Shown here one piece after another: positions 53,934 to 64,000 of a stretch of 64,000 nucleotides of DNA. Source of the DNA: Isoetes taiwanensis (Eukaryota; Streptophyta; Lycopodiopsida; Isoetales; Isoetaceae); contig JAJEKV010000165.1 of the NCBI GenBank assembly GCA_021234155.1, positions 620,001-684,000 on the forward strand, written 5' to 3'. The notes below the pieces were generated by a model that worked only from the letters and a program-made list of their open reading frames with translations, was not told the DNA's origin and searched no databases. Made by a program: the position numbers and the translations under genes. The stretch's first letter is position 1. Each line of letters begins with the position of its first letter.

Positions 53934-55025
53934 CACGTCCTTCCTGATTTCTTCAATTGCTTCAGGAGTGCTAACTTCAAACTTCTCTGAGTAATATCTT
54001 TCCTTCCATCCACGTTCCCCCAACTTGACCTAATTATATAAGCATGTTGTGAGCATGAATGTAAAAGATAAGAAAAACTTTATCACATCTACTTACTTTG
54101 TCTTCGACCATTTTATTCGAAATAAAAAGGTCTCCCTTTTCACGAAGAACAGTTTTTAATTTGATTTTAAACTCCTCCGCGACAGCCTAATTACATAACA
54201 CAGAGTTAGCATCCCCAAGTGTAGAAGGCATGCCAACTATAATTTGGAAGATAGTGTCCTCTAATGCACCAACTGTTTGAATGAAATGTTCTACTCTTCG
54301 AAGGTTCATCTGCATTTAAATGTGCATATTATTGATATCCAGATAACACATTTTCTTGATAAGAAAGTTTCTACTACAGACGTAATTTGTGATCTCGTCT
54401 GCAAACTGTTGCCCCTCTACAGCAGTACTTACACTTTCTTTCAATATGGACTGATTTAGACATACACATACATTGGTCAATGCCATACACGCACAACATT
54501 GTGAGTTATCTTCTGCATTACAGGAACACATGCATTATCCCAAAGAAAGATCTGAAGATCCTCTTTCTAAAGCACACTACCAAACACTCCCTTCTGTGCC
54601 ATTACAATGGATTAATGGGAAATGAAACATTGCACATGATGCTGGGTTGCCTAAACATTCTAGCCTGCATGGACACAAGTATTGGCATTTCTAATCAAAT
54701 GTTCTTACCTCACCAGCGTCAGTTAAATATCCTCCGAAATTTCGGAACTCTTTTTTGTATATAGCCATAAGCAAATTTATCGCCCCCTGCAAGAGCAGAA
54801 GCATTAAAAATCTACTAGTGTGTCATGTTCATGGTAACATTAACTAGATAACTAACCTCACAGATCTCCAAAAGTGGGCATATGAGGCAAGAAGTCATTG
54901 CCAACAAAGAAGCACAAAAAAACGAAGTCATCAATTAAGCATTCAAAATCAGTCTCAAATGGCGCATTGGGAATGAACATATCATATTCCAAGTACTCTC
55001 GCAATGTCCAAATGTGAAGAAACTG
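53934..55025 (-). pseudogene. XRN 5'-3' exoribonuclease gene fragment (five exons)
   Basis: Five minus-strand exon remnants. 55025-54857: [51 protein letters not shown]. 54786-54709: [26 protein letters not shown]. 54309 to about 54244: NLRRVEHFIQTVGALEDTIFQ. 54186-54097: EEFKIKLKTVLREKGD. 54029-53934: VKLGERGWKERYYSEKF, then EAIEEIRKDV. This is the conserved core of XRN2/XRN4-type exoribonucleases, which degrade uncapped RNA. An extra T at the end of the first exon (CCACTTTTGGAGATC) shifts the frame, and the third exon lacks a good donor. Both ends of the gene are missing. Retained introns point to genomic capture or a truncated duplicate. Confidence 0.9.
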
Positions 55026-55429
55026 CTTAAAATGGGGAACAGTTAGATAAGAATACAGACATCACTATGGCAAAATACACATCAGACAAGACACCTGAAA
55101 TAGTTTTTTTGGTTTTTATGCTCAAAGATGATGAACTCTCGGAAATCGGCAATGAAATGCTCGTTTTCTCATTACCTTTCCGATTATGGCTGCCCAAGCC
55201 GGCATGAAGGAGTTCATTATCTGATTTTGCTGCCTTCCGACGTATATCTAAACCTAAAACACATTCTGCTTTGCTTGCATCGTCGAATGTACAATCAAAT
55301 ACAAGATTCAGGAAGAAGCATTATGCGACCATGGAGCCTTGCCAGTTACCCGGTTCGCTTCAAGAAATCAGACGTCGATGCTGACCGCCAGTTTACAGGA
55401 AATAGGAGGTTTTTAGCAGTCACCAGCAT
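55026..55429. other. No supported gene
   Basis: A 102-codon plus frame at 55128-55436 lacks motifs. The minus strand near 55150-55100 might hold a weak further XRN exon, but the match is not convincing. Confidence 0.4.
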
Positions 55430-55514
55430 ATCCTAGGGATATTCAAGAATATACCTAGGATATGCCAAAAGCCCACATAAACAAGGGTTTGCCCCCTAGG
55501 GGCAACCCAAAAAT
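55430..55514 (-). repeat. Right copy of the terminal-type inverted repeat
   Basis: Reverse complement of 32051-32143 at about 95 percent identity, with its GGGTTGCCCC end facing outward (toward higher coordinates). The two copies bound 23.4 kb. Confidence 0.85.
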
Positions 55515-58340
55515 AGCTAGCAATTAATAGCAATCACTAGCAGTTAGGATTACTATATAGTCCATACAAACCACTTCATCCATGACCTCCTGGAATCATT
55601 CACGATCTGTGTCTATTGACAAGGGAAGCATAGCTTCTTATAGCTTCACGAGGGTGGCCGCATTGTCCCAATTAAGTTGAATGTCAATTGCACATTAAGG
55701 CAAACTTAACATATACATCTAACTCTTTGCATTCAAAAGTTCTAAAATGACACAAATATCAGCAAAAACAACTGGGGGGGTCGGGGGGAGGGGAATTTCA
55801 TGGTTTGTTTTCTTAATATGTTTGATGCCTCTTCTAATGGTTCGATGTGCTATATTTTATTAATATAATATTATTAATAAGCTACATAATCTGTACGGAA
55901 TAAATATAAATGTTGCACGAAATATATGTGAATGTTGTACAAAATATGTACAGAAATTAAAAAAAAAAAAAAAACAAAGATGGTCTAGAGTTATGCATGG
56001 GTCCATATTTTTTTTGGCCCCTTCGGGGTGTAAGGGTGGTTCTATATAAGATGAGCTCCATACTTAAAAAATGTTGCAATGGAACTACATGAAAAATGGG
56101 TCATGGAGTATGAAATAATATTAATACATTAAAGAACATGGGATACCGTATGTTGTAGAATACAATAAAGTGTAAATATCCCTAGTCGAGCCCATCTTCT
56201 TCTTTGGTAGGTTGCCTTGCAGCCTCAAATACTGTAGAAATATACCATGGCGTCCCAGGCCATTGAAACATGTTTAGAGTCGAACCTTGTAGCAAGTAAT
56301 AAAACGAACAAATAAAGGAAAGCAATAACAATCATGAATCTTACGCTTACATTAAAAATTGACAAACAATTATGTAAATAATAATAAAATGTATGCCAAT
56401 ATATGCATAATAATATTATTATGTATTCAGGATACAAATTGGAATTACATTTCAAAACATCCTATATGTAAGTTTGTCCATTGGCAGCAAGATAGCTTAT
56501 TACAATTTGCAACTTTGATCTCCTGTAGAATAACGCTTGCCCAACATGCGATCACAACTGTGCAATCATATAACTTGGCAAAACTTACTTCAAAGCTTTC
56601 TTCAGATGGATACACATGACGATGAGGCTTGCAAATTATGCTTCGATAGATATATCCTTCTGTTCTTCTTTCAAGGACTAAAATACAAGCAAAAGCCATT
56701 GAGATTCTCATGAACATAGTACTGGACTTTGCTGCCCACATGAACACAGTATCACAGCTTGCTACTCGAGCATAATAAGCTATATCTATATGAATTGCAG
56801 ATTTGTGAATTCTAGCTCTTATACAAACAAAGCCAATCTGCTAATTTACTGTGAGGATGAATGTTGTATGTCTCTTATGTGAAATATTTATATGGCCACA
56901 AAAGAAAGTAAGCAATGTGCCTGGTGTTAAGTACTAAAGGGACTCAACATGCATGCATTGAATAGTATACATGCACTGTATGCATGCATTGCAAAGTGCA
57001 TGCATGCATGTGCAAAGTGCATGCATTGCATGCATGCATGGTATGGATGCACTGTGTGCATGCATTGTGTGCATGCATGCCAAAACCATAGGTTGGGAGT
57101 GCAAACTAACAAGAAATAGAACACGCGCTCTATAAATACTGTTGGCATACCCTCACACAAATACAATAACAGAATCATATGCAAACCATAGCAAAATGGT
57201 CGTTAATTATACGTTTTGCGTGACGAATCATTTTTTGTGATATAGCTATCGAGGCCAGTGGTCTTGCCAGGGTGAGAATACCATGATTGATCGGTATACT
57301 CGTCACTACCCTCGTCACTTCTCAACCCTTGATCTATGGAATATACCACAAAATATTCCAAATATCACAACCTTGGCCGTCCATGCAAGAACAAGATGGG
57401 GTCAAACTCAATTTTCCATATCATCCAATGGTTTTAGCTCTATTTTTAACAGTCAATAATGTAATCATCTAAAATGCATACATTACATGAAACAATACGT
57501 TGATTTAGACAGACAATACATGAACAGCAAGGCATAAAATTGATACTGGCACCATTAAAATGTAATACGAATAGTAGATATGTTGAGTGGCATAGAAAGA
57601 TCCCTCACAAGGTTTTGTTTTCTCCACGTCAGACATAAATGATTTTTAGTATATGTTAAGACCTGTGAGCTTCTCAATTATGGTAGGGTGAGTACTGTAG
57701 CCGTTAATGTCTTTTATGAAGAACAATCTTCACAAGACATTGCGCCAAATAAAAGGCGTTAATTTATGTTATGCCAGTTCAGTTAGTAAGTTAATGATCT
57801 AGCATGATATTTACTCTCACTCAAGGATTACTTTAACTGTTGTTCTGGTCTTGCAGTTGGTAAGGCTCATTGCCCATGTCTCGCGTGGAAGGCTCTCCAT
57901 CAGTGTTTCACGTAATTTGCAACCTTCCTATAGGATAATATGATGTATGCATGTTCTTTTATAGGATGCTTAGAACTTGGAGGCCAAGAAAACTATTGCT
58001 CATGAAGTAAAAGATAGAAATTAATGATGGTTAAGAGTAAGAGAAAGAAATACAAGATGGATGCTAATGTACTTTGTGTAATTTCATGCTGCACTTTCTT
58101 CTGATTCCATGCCTCTGCAGATCTATTGGATAACTGGCTTGTCGATCTATAAGATATGTGGAGATACGACCTACAAGCAAAGCCCAAAACATAGCGCCCT
58201 TGAAGTGCATGAAGACGTGCATTTTTCAAAAAATCCTTTGGAACACTTTGAGGATCACATACGTTTTTCTTTCCAAATGATCCTTGGAAGGTTCAGCTTT
58301 TACCAGCATTGAGACAGAAAATTTGACATTTCTGCAGTAA
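55515..58340. other. Gene-poor region
   Basis: No supported gene. Contains an A16 run near 55960, a TGCATGCA-rich stretch (56948-57085) and short motif-free frames. The 58109-58312 frame looks weakly protein-like but matches nothing I know. Confidence 0.5.
56948..57085. repeat. TGCATGCA-rich simple-sequence cluster
   Basis: Dense repeats of GCATGCAT with GTGTGCATGCATTG and GCAAAGTGCATGCAT variants over about 135 bp; self-complementary because of GCATGC dyads. Confidence 0.85.
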
Positions 58341-58640
58341 ATATTCCCATGAAGTACGCAGAATAAAGCTTCATATATCTGAATGGAAGACAAAGATGTG
58401 AATTTACATTGAAAACCTTATGCCAAAGGGATAAGTTACAATGCTGGAAAAAAAAGGACTTATGCTATTGGGGGAAGACAGAGATGTGAATACATTTGAA
58501 ACCCGTATGCCAAAGAGACAGGTTACAACGTTGAAAAACAAGGGTTATGAGTTTGATGAAAGACAAAGATGTGAATTTGCATTTGAACACCTTATGGCTT
58601 ACATGGTACACAAAGAAAGGATGATGACTTAAAGCAAGTA
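58340..58640 (+). repeat. Imperfect 87-bp tandem repeat, three units
   Basis: GACARAGATGTGAAT starts units at 58389, 58477 and 58562. Following CCTTATGCCAAAG.GA.A.GTTACAA is shared by the first two. The unit length is near 29 codons, and the last two units lie in one frame (58441-58632, ending AFEHLMAYMVHKERMMT), so this could be a degenerate coding repeat. The protein is not recognised. Confidence 0.6.
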
Positions 58641-59195
58641 AAGCGGCCTAGATCAAGCATCCCTTATAATCTTTGTAGTTGTTCTCATATTTGCAAACAT
58701 GATGGCATAAAGATAATGTTCTATCATGGAGTGCAAATGTTATGCCATCCAAACACTTCCTATAAGGATAAATAGATACACGACTCTTCTCTGCCAGTTT
58801 TTCATTCATTGCATATTTGAAAATGCAAAATGGTCCTAGAGCTCCATTTTGTACATTTTGTAAACATATTAGTGCCTTAGTCTAATTAATGATATTTAAA
58901 TGTGCATTTTTTTCACATATCATTTAAGGTAAGAGTTTGAAAATCTTCGAGGCTGATGTCACTTGTTTTGTATCAGGCCTTATGCTTCTGCCATCCTAGT
59001 TCCATACCAAGCACCAAACACCAATACCTTGTGCTCAAATCCCAAAGTCCATATGTCCAACTACATCCTACTCCAACAACACCTCAACACCTAAGCAGAA
59101 CTTGGTAATGCAAATGCGTACCATCACCTTCACAAAATGTCAATGTCTTAAAATAGCAATTTCGATTCAAACACTCTATTGTCTACAACTACAAC

Positions 59196-59239
59196 TTAAG
59201 CCACTTCACTCTCCGGCCATGGAGGGCAACCCTCCGTGC
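59196..59239. repeat. GGAGGGCAACCCTCC hairpin repeat, copy 3
   Basis: Shares the 44-base block TTAAGCCACTTCAC..CTC.GGCCATGGAGGGC..CCTCCGTGC with 36721-36764 apart from two or three substitutions. Confidence 0.85.
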
Positions 59240-59844
59240 TCCATCCAGAACTCTGCCCTGTTAATCTAGATATCCTCCTTTTATTTTTCAGGAATCTCCG
59301 CTATGTCTGGATCCGGATCCGGCCGACTAGCCGAAGATCGTGTATCCAAGAATGGTCTAGGTCCAAAGGTTCATTGCCACTTATCCAAAAATTATTTAAA
59401 GTAACTTGCCACTCAAAACTTATGGCATTTAACCATTGCAGGGTAAAAACATGAAAGGGTGTCTATAAATATATCCCTTTTGGTACATGTGGCTATATTA
59501 CACAAATCACCCAAAGTACCCAAAAAGTACATGCATAGCCAAAACATATCTGAAATTTAGCTTAAATGTATATGCAAAGTACATAAAATCGAAAAGTGTA
59601 TGTTTATACAAATAAAAAATAACCAAAATGTATGTGAAAAGTATCCATATTTGTACATCAATTCAGTACAATGTACGTACACCCTTTCATGCTTTTACCC
59701 TGAATGAGATTTCTTCAATAATACTCGGCTCAACCTAGGCACAACTCTTCATATTGCATACAAACATGTCATGAAATTTCACAAATTTGAATTGGCAATT
59801 ATTATTCAAAAAGACTAAAGGCAAGAAAGGGTTTTTCTTTTTTT

Positions 59845-59945
59845 CTTTTTTTTTTTTTTGGCGCTTTGAGAGAGAGAGAGAAAAAGAAAAACGAAAAAAA
59901 GGGAAAAAAAAAGGGAAAGACAAAAAAAAAGGAAAATAAAAACAC
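59845..59945. repeat. Purine-rich low-complexity tract
   Basis: T-run, then GAGAGAGAGAG, then A-rich blocks with single G. Low complexity; the ORF running through it on the minus strand is an artefact. Confidence 0.85.
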
Positions 59946-61139
59946 ACCTTACGCAACACAAATATTTCTTTCAATGAGCCAGTTCTTTGATATTTTGAGA
60001 TATGATACATCTTATAGCATCAAGTTTTTACTATGAGGCAAGAATTTCATGTATCTAGTCGTAATGGTAGTGTTAACCCAATTGTATGGGCCCTGTAACT
60101 GTATTGGTCTATATCAGAAATCTACTCTATTTCTAGACATTACACTATGAAGAGCTCAAAGCACGTATAACTAGATCTTCAATATATTGTTAGTCTAATG
60201 ACTTTTCTAGGAAAGGAAACATGCAGCCTTTCAACTATTTATCCAACTTGAAGTACAATCATATAAACACGAGAATCTTATTATGGTGATGCTAATCCAA
60301 CAACAATTCATATATAAAGATGAGAGACAATATCACATGTTTAATAGACTTAACTTTGTCTATTTTTTCATCATTTTTATTGAATTCCATTTTCAACATA
60401 CTATGTGCTTGTGGGTCCTCAAAAATCTCCAACTGCCGACTCTCAATATTGCTAAGTAAATTATCATTTATATGATTCATAAATCAGAGTGTTCATGTAC
60501 TTGCATAATGCCATAATATCATATTTCTATAAATGCAAGATTGTTTATCTTTCGTGCATTATTCTAGTTGTCCAAGAATTCAATAATGCATTATAAAAGT
60601 AACACAAGGGAAGTACACAATAGTCGTCTTGGTATAAATAAATCATTGGTTTCACTAACATCCTAGTCTGAAGGATCATGATCATTGTAGGCATCAAAAG
60701 CACAATTGACGGTTAAAGATCCATTAGCAGTCGCTTTGACTAGTGGATTAGATTTATGAAAGACCCAAAGAAAAGGATGTTGTTGAGGGGTTCTTACCCC
60801 ACTAGTGGCTATGCATAGTTACTTATTGCAGTATGTAGCACACATATATTTAATTTTGATGCTAATGTTAAGATAGTGTATATAGGATCGAGTTGTGTAC
60901 TTCTTTTACAAACTGGTCTTCAATGAATGGAGTAATAAAAAGAATTGAATTGGATTTGTTATCTCTATTAAAGCAATTGCATACGTGTTGTTTTCTTTTA
61001 TTTATTGATAACATCTTCACTCATTTGTTGCTTTGTTGTTCTAAATGATCCATCTCCAAAAGGTTGATCTTCATGTATTCCAAAACAAATTATATTTGCA
61101 CTTGCTCGTGGTACTCTTGCATGTGCATTTTTTTTATAA

Positions 61140-61725
61140 GGCATACCTGAGAGATATAGTTTTTATTTGCTGGCAAAAAACTTGTGGGATTTCCAACCCT
61201 AGGCGCTCTGAAAGCTGATCGCACGTTTTCAATCATAACTACAGCTGAATTTGTTGCATTGGAAAGCCATATCAGAGTTCTTTCTGTCAATATGTGATTT
61301 CCATATGTTTGAGTAATTTTTCCACATCAAAAAACACAGATTTTTTGGATGCAAATCGAGGGCCCAAAAACCCTAAAGTGCTCGTGGTTCTGCCCACACA
61401 TTTTTTATCATATCTGGAGATCTAGAACCTCATTTCAGCTGAAATTTATTGCGTTGAAAAGCCATCTCAGAGTTCTTTCTGTTGGTATGTGATTGCATAT
61501 GTTTTATAGTCTTTCCTCATCAAAAACACATATTTTTGGGCTGCAAATCGAGGGCCCAAAACCCTGAGGTGCTCATGGTACTGCCCACACTTTTTTGATC
61601 ATATCTAGAGAATTGAAACTCCCTCTCAGCTGAAATTTGTTGTTTTGAAAAGCCCTCTTATAGATCTTTCTAAAGGTATGTGACTTGCACGTGTTTGAAT
61701 GTGTTTCCATAGCAAGACCACGCCT
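61140..61725. repeat. About 192-bp satellite-like tandem repeat, three units
   Basis: Successive units share GAAAAGCCATCTCAGAGTTC then TTTCTGT..GTATGTGATT (near 61262, 61456, 61646), GCAAATCGAGGGCCCAAAA (61351, 61543) and AGCTGAAATTTRTTGCRTTG. A degenerate fourth unit may lie near 61909. Unit length and tandem array resemble plant satellites. Confidence 0.85.
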
Positions 61726-62489
61726 GCTTCTTATCAAAGCATTCAAAAGCAATGAATCCTCCCAAGTGACCACATCCCAATCTGCAATTTGAATAATCTG
61801 CTGACAAATGCTTCTGCCCAGTCATTCATATTTATGTTCCAAGCATTGTAAAGCGAGAAGCCTATATCAATGCTTTGCATGTGCTGGCTCTTACATTACC
61901 TCAACGGATTGAAAAGCCATGTACAACCATTTCTGTGGAAAGCAACCTTGGAAGTACCAAGTTCTAATCTGGCACCCTAAGGCACCCTTTTGTAGCATTT
62001 TGCTATGCTTTCAATGGAAAAATATCTCATTGATGCAAATCAACCCCAATATTTCAAACACCAGCAAGAGACCCCTGTAATCTAATCGCAAAGTGACTAA
62101 GGATAACGATTATTAAGCCCCAGGATAGGCAGAAGCTACCAGCTGCCAGAGTTAGAGCTAGAGATGGTCGAAACTGAGGCCAGCAAGGTCGATCTGGCCT
62201 GAAAACATAAGGGGGTGCTAGGCAATGGACCTGCTTTGGACTTCCCATAGCTTACTTTCTGCCAGAGCTGTCGGATTTTGAGCACGGGCAAGAAAATGAG
62301 GCCCGATCTCGCCTGAGCAAACATCTGCAGGGCTAGATCACAAGGAGAAAGGTGCGTCTCTAGGCCACTATACTATCTGCTCCTAGTCTTAGCCAAATAA
62401 AACTTCAGTGCTCCAAAAGCTTGTCCAGCATTCCCCCTTTGCTAATATTTGCTAGTGAGTAGTTTTAAGCCATACGTCATTGGCAGTAA
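61726..62489. other. No gene seen
   Basis: A moderately GC-rich pocket (62100-62350) with CCAGCAAG and CTGGCC blocks. Two minus frames (62054-62248, 62136-62324) overlap each other and have no motif. Confidence 0.45.
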
Positions 62490-62860
62490 TATTAATGTAC
62501 CCCAATAAGCTAAGCCGCATATTTGAGACAAGGATGAGGATGATAGAGACTCAAATAGTAATTCCTTATGGAAAATGTTGGCAATCTAAAAAATAAAGCT
62601 CTAGGCCTCATAGAAATACAAGAATAAAATTAGAGAAAAAGAGAGACATGCCTTTTGAATGGGGCAAAGGATCATGGCATCTAGGCCAAGAATAAAGGTT
62701 GTAAAAATGGCAGTTGTGTTAGTAAGCAAACGTGTATGTTTGGAAGGCATTCAAATAGATGTAATCTAAGTGGGAGTTCTAGCTAAAAAGGAACATAATT
62801 GGCACTAGCTAGTCAAGCATTTGAGCTTTCAACATTTCAAAAGATGGGAATGAGAAGTCT
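62490..62860 (-). repeat. Third copy of the distal 3' flank of the zinc-finger genes
   Basis: Matches 38740-39180 in the same orientation: TTGGCAATCTA.A.AAT, AAGAATAAAA.TAGAGAAAAAGA.AGAC.TGCC, AGTAAGCAAACGTG.., AACTAGTCAAGCA.TTG.GCTTTCAACAT and GATGGGAATGAGAA. No zinc-finger coding sequence accompanies it. Confidence 0.75.
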
Positions 62861-62910
62861 CAACTCTAGAAATCCAGCTTTCCCCATAAAAGGGATGCTT
62901 ACTACGATGT

Positions 62911-63017
62911 CGTATAAGGGTAACACAATTGAGACACGATTCCCGGTTTGGCAGCGACCGGCGGAGGCCGGGAGCTGTCAACCGGGAGTCGTGGATCAAT
63001 TGCACTTACCCTTACAA
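62911..63017. repeat. Foldback repeat with 43-bp arms
   Basis: The left arm (about 62912-62955) beginning TAAGGGTAACACAATTGAG and the right arm (about 62974-63017) ending CAATTGCACTTACCCTTAC are reverse complements at roughly 37 of 43 positions. They surround a GC-rich centre (GACCGGCGGAGGCCGGGAG). A second, outer inverted pair (CAATATCATAACTGGG at 63018 and CCCAGTTATGATATTG at 63192) adjoins it. This may be a MITE or the remains of a terminal repeat. Confidence 0.8.
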
Positions 63018-63207
63018 TATCATAACTGGGGAGGCTGCAGCTCGTCTCAATTTTATCATTTTCTGAAAATCTTCGAATTTGTTTCACCTGCAGTGACGGT
63101 TATCCACAAGGATCCCACAAATTAGCATTCCTGGAAATTGGGGCAAAGGACGTGGCAGCACAAGAATGCACCATCGGACAAAAAGCCGACCCAGTTATGA
63201 TATTGGA

Positions 63208-64000
63208 GTAGGCTTCCCATCACCACGACTTGCATCGTGTTTCTCGGGCGCTTCAGTAAGCGGCAATGATGGCAGCAAGCAGGAATAACAAAGTTGGAAA
63301 AATAATGAGAGCCTGTATATAGGTGAGGGTACATGCTCCAGGGAGCCCAAAATAGATGTTGAAATGGTCGATGGCAGTCTACTACATATTTATAATATCA
63401 AAGGGAGAAAAAATGCTGATGTGGAAGGAAATAAGATTGCAGATGCTAGAATTTCAGCTTAGTCTCCATTTGTGCCCCCAAAGCTTCTTGATTCGCCTGC
63501 AGAAGCTGATGCTAAAAAATCTGGTTCAAGGAAGCAAGCCGGCAGTGAAGAAAGCTATTGTGCAATCTAGAGACGATGGAGTAAACAGATGGCATTGTTC
63601 AAAATTATTGTGGCAGCACTTGTAGCCAAGAAATACGTGCTCAGGCCTACATGAAACTTTCAGCAAGTTTATGGGAGCTCTGTGGCGTTCCCTTCTGCCT
63701 GTGTGAATTCGGCCCTCCAAGACATGGCAACAAGCTATAATGCGGTCATGCTCATCGCGGATAAGTGTAAGACTATGCAAATGCCCTTGGCAGCTCCGTC
63801 TGAAAATCAAGTGCCCAAATTAGCACATAGCCTCTTGTACAACGAATTTGCCTTTGAATCGAATCCTCTAGCATTTTGGAGCCTTTTTCTCAGGAGCTTA
63901 AAAATCTCATGTTCTAGACAAGGAAATTTTTTTATTCAGGTCTAGGTCAGGCTCTGGATCATCTGTAAGACAGCCCTCCATGAGGATCCATGGATCTAAC
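63208..64000. other. No gene seen
   Basis: Frames at 63356-63625 and 63682-63945 lack motifs. The window ends without a recognisable feature. Confidence 0.45.

Larger units (their letters stand above)
58641..61139. other. Gene-poor region with simple repeats
   Basis: No gene supported. Holds the third GGAGGGCAACCCTCC repeat, an A/G-rich tract (59845-59940) and AT-rich DNA. Short frames only. Confidence 0.5.

Noticed and set aside
56948-57184. Minus-strand ORF with repeated HACMQCMH
   Set aside because: Produced by the TGCATGCA simple repeat.
59735-60010. Minus-strand ORF rich in F and K
   Set aside because: It lies across a low-complexity purine tract.
1-64000. tRNA or rRNA genes
   Set aside because: No cloverleaf with A and B boxes or rRNA core sequence was convincing by eye; a tRNAscan run would be needed to exclude them.

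Overview
The window is nuclear DNA from a land plant. It holds plant-type genes and gene remnants (a single-finger C2H2/EAR repressor, laccase, a PPR protein, dihydropyrimidinase, an XRN exoribonuclease with introns), a Copia retrotransposon primed by initiator-Met tRNA, L1-type LINEs and long AT-rich gene-poor stretches. The mix, especially the DUF7869-like genes and the PLS-type PPR fragment, fits an early-diverging land plant, with a fern most likely; that is a judgement from recall, not a search result. Few genes look intact: two paralogous zinc-finger genes (1.4-2.6 kb + and 40.2-41.4 kb -) and a cluster of three small unknown genes (9.8-10.9 kb). Nearly everything else is mobile or decayed.

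Layout: 0.5-3.8 kb zinc-finger gene with duplicated flanks; 4.3-5.2 kb LINE remnant; 5.5-9.7 kb gene-poor DNA with short tandem repeats; 9.76-10.95 kb cluster of three small related ORFs; 11.1-14.5 kb decayed DUF7869-like (putative transposase) gene; 14.5-15.8 kb repeat-rich region with promoter-like features; 16.5-18.2 kb a roughly 1.08-kb direct repeat; 18.8-22.05 kb decayed gene with a beta-class DNA methyltransferase motif and a possible ParB-like domain; 22.87-24.87 kb second DUF7869-like gene; 25.5-28.0 kb Copia element truncated before reverse transcriptase; 28.0-29.9 kb decayed coiled-coil gene; 32.05-55.5 kb interval bounded by an inverted repeat of about 88 bp and containing fragments of dihydropyrimidinase, laccase, PPR and XRN genes, the second zinc-finger gene and a LINE of about 6.8 kb with a nested insertion; 55.5-64 kb mostly non-coding, with a satellite of about 192 bp, a third copy of the zinc-finger 3' flank and a foldback repeat.

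The best candidate for something undescribed is 11.1-22.3 kb. A two-sided promoter-like region near 15.3 kb lies between a leftward HTH plus D-D-E-like gene and a rightward tiny first exon, and a ParB-like/methyltransferase gene points back toward it from the right. Six GC-rich palindromes sharing a GGCGC/GCGCC core, including a perfect 38-bp inverted repeat, occur in this block and I noticed none elsewhere. I infer a large, now dead mobile element that carried its own DNA methyltransferase. The stop codons I resolved in the methyltransferase gene are each one C-to-T change from CAG, CAA or CGA, as expected for heavily cytosine-methylated transposon DNA.
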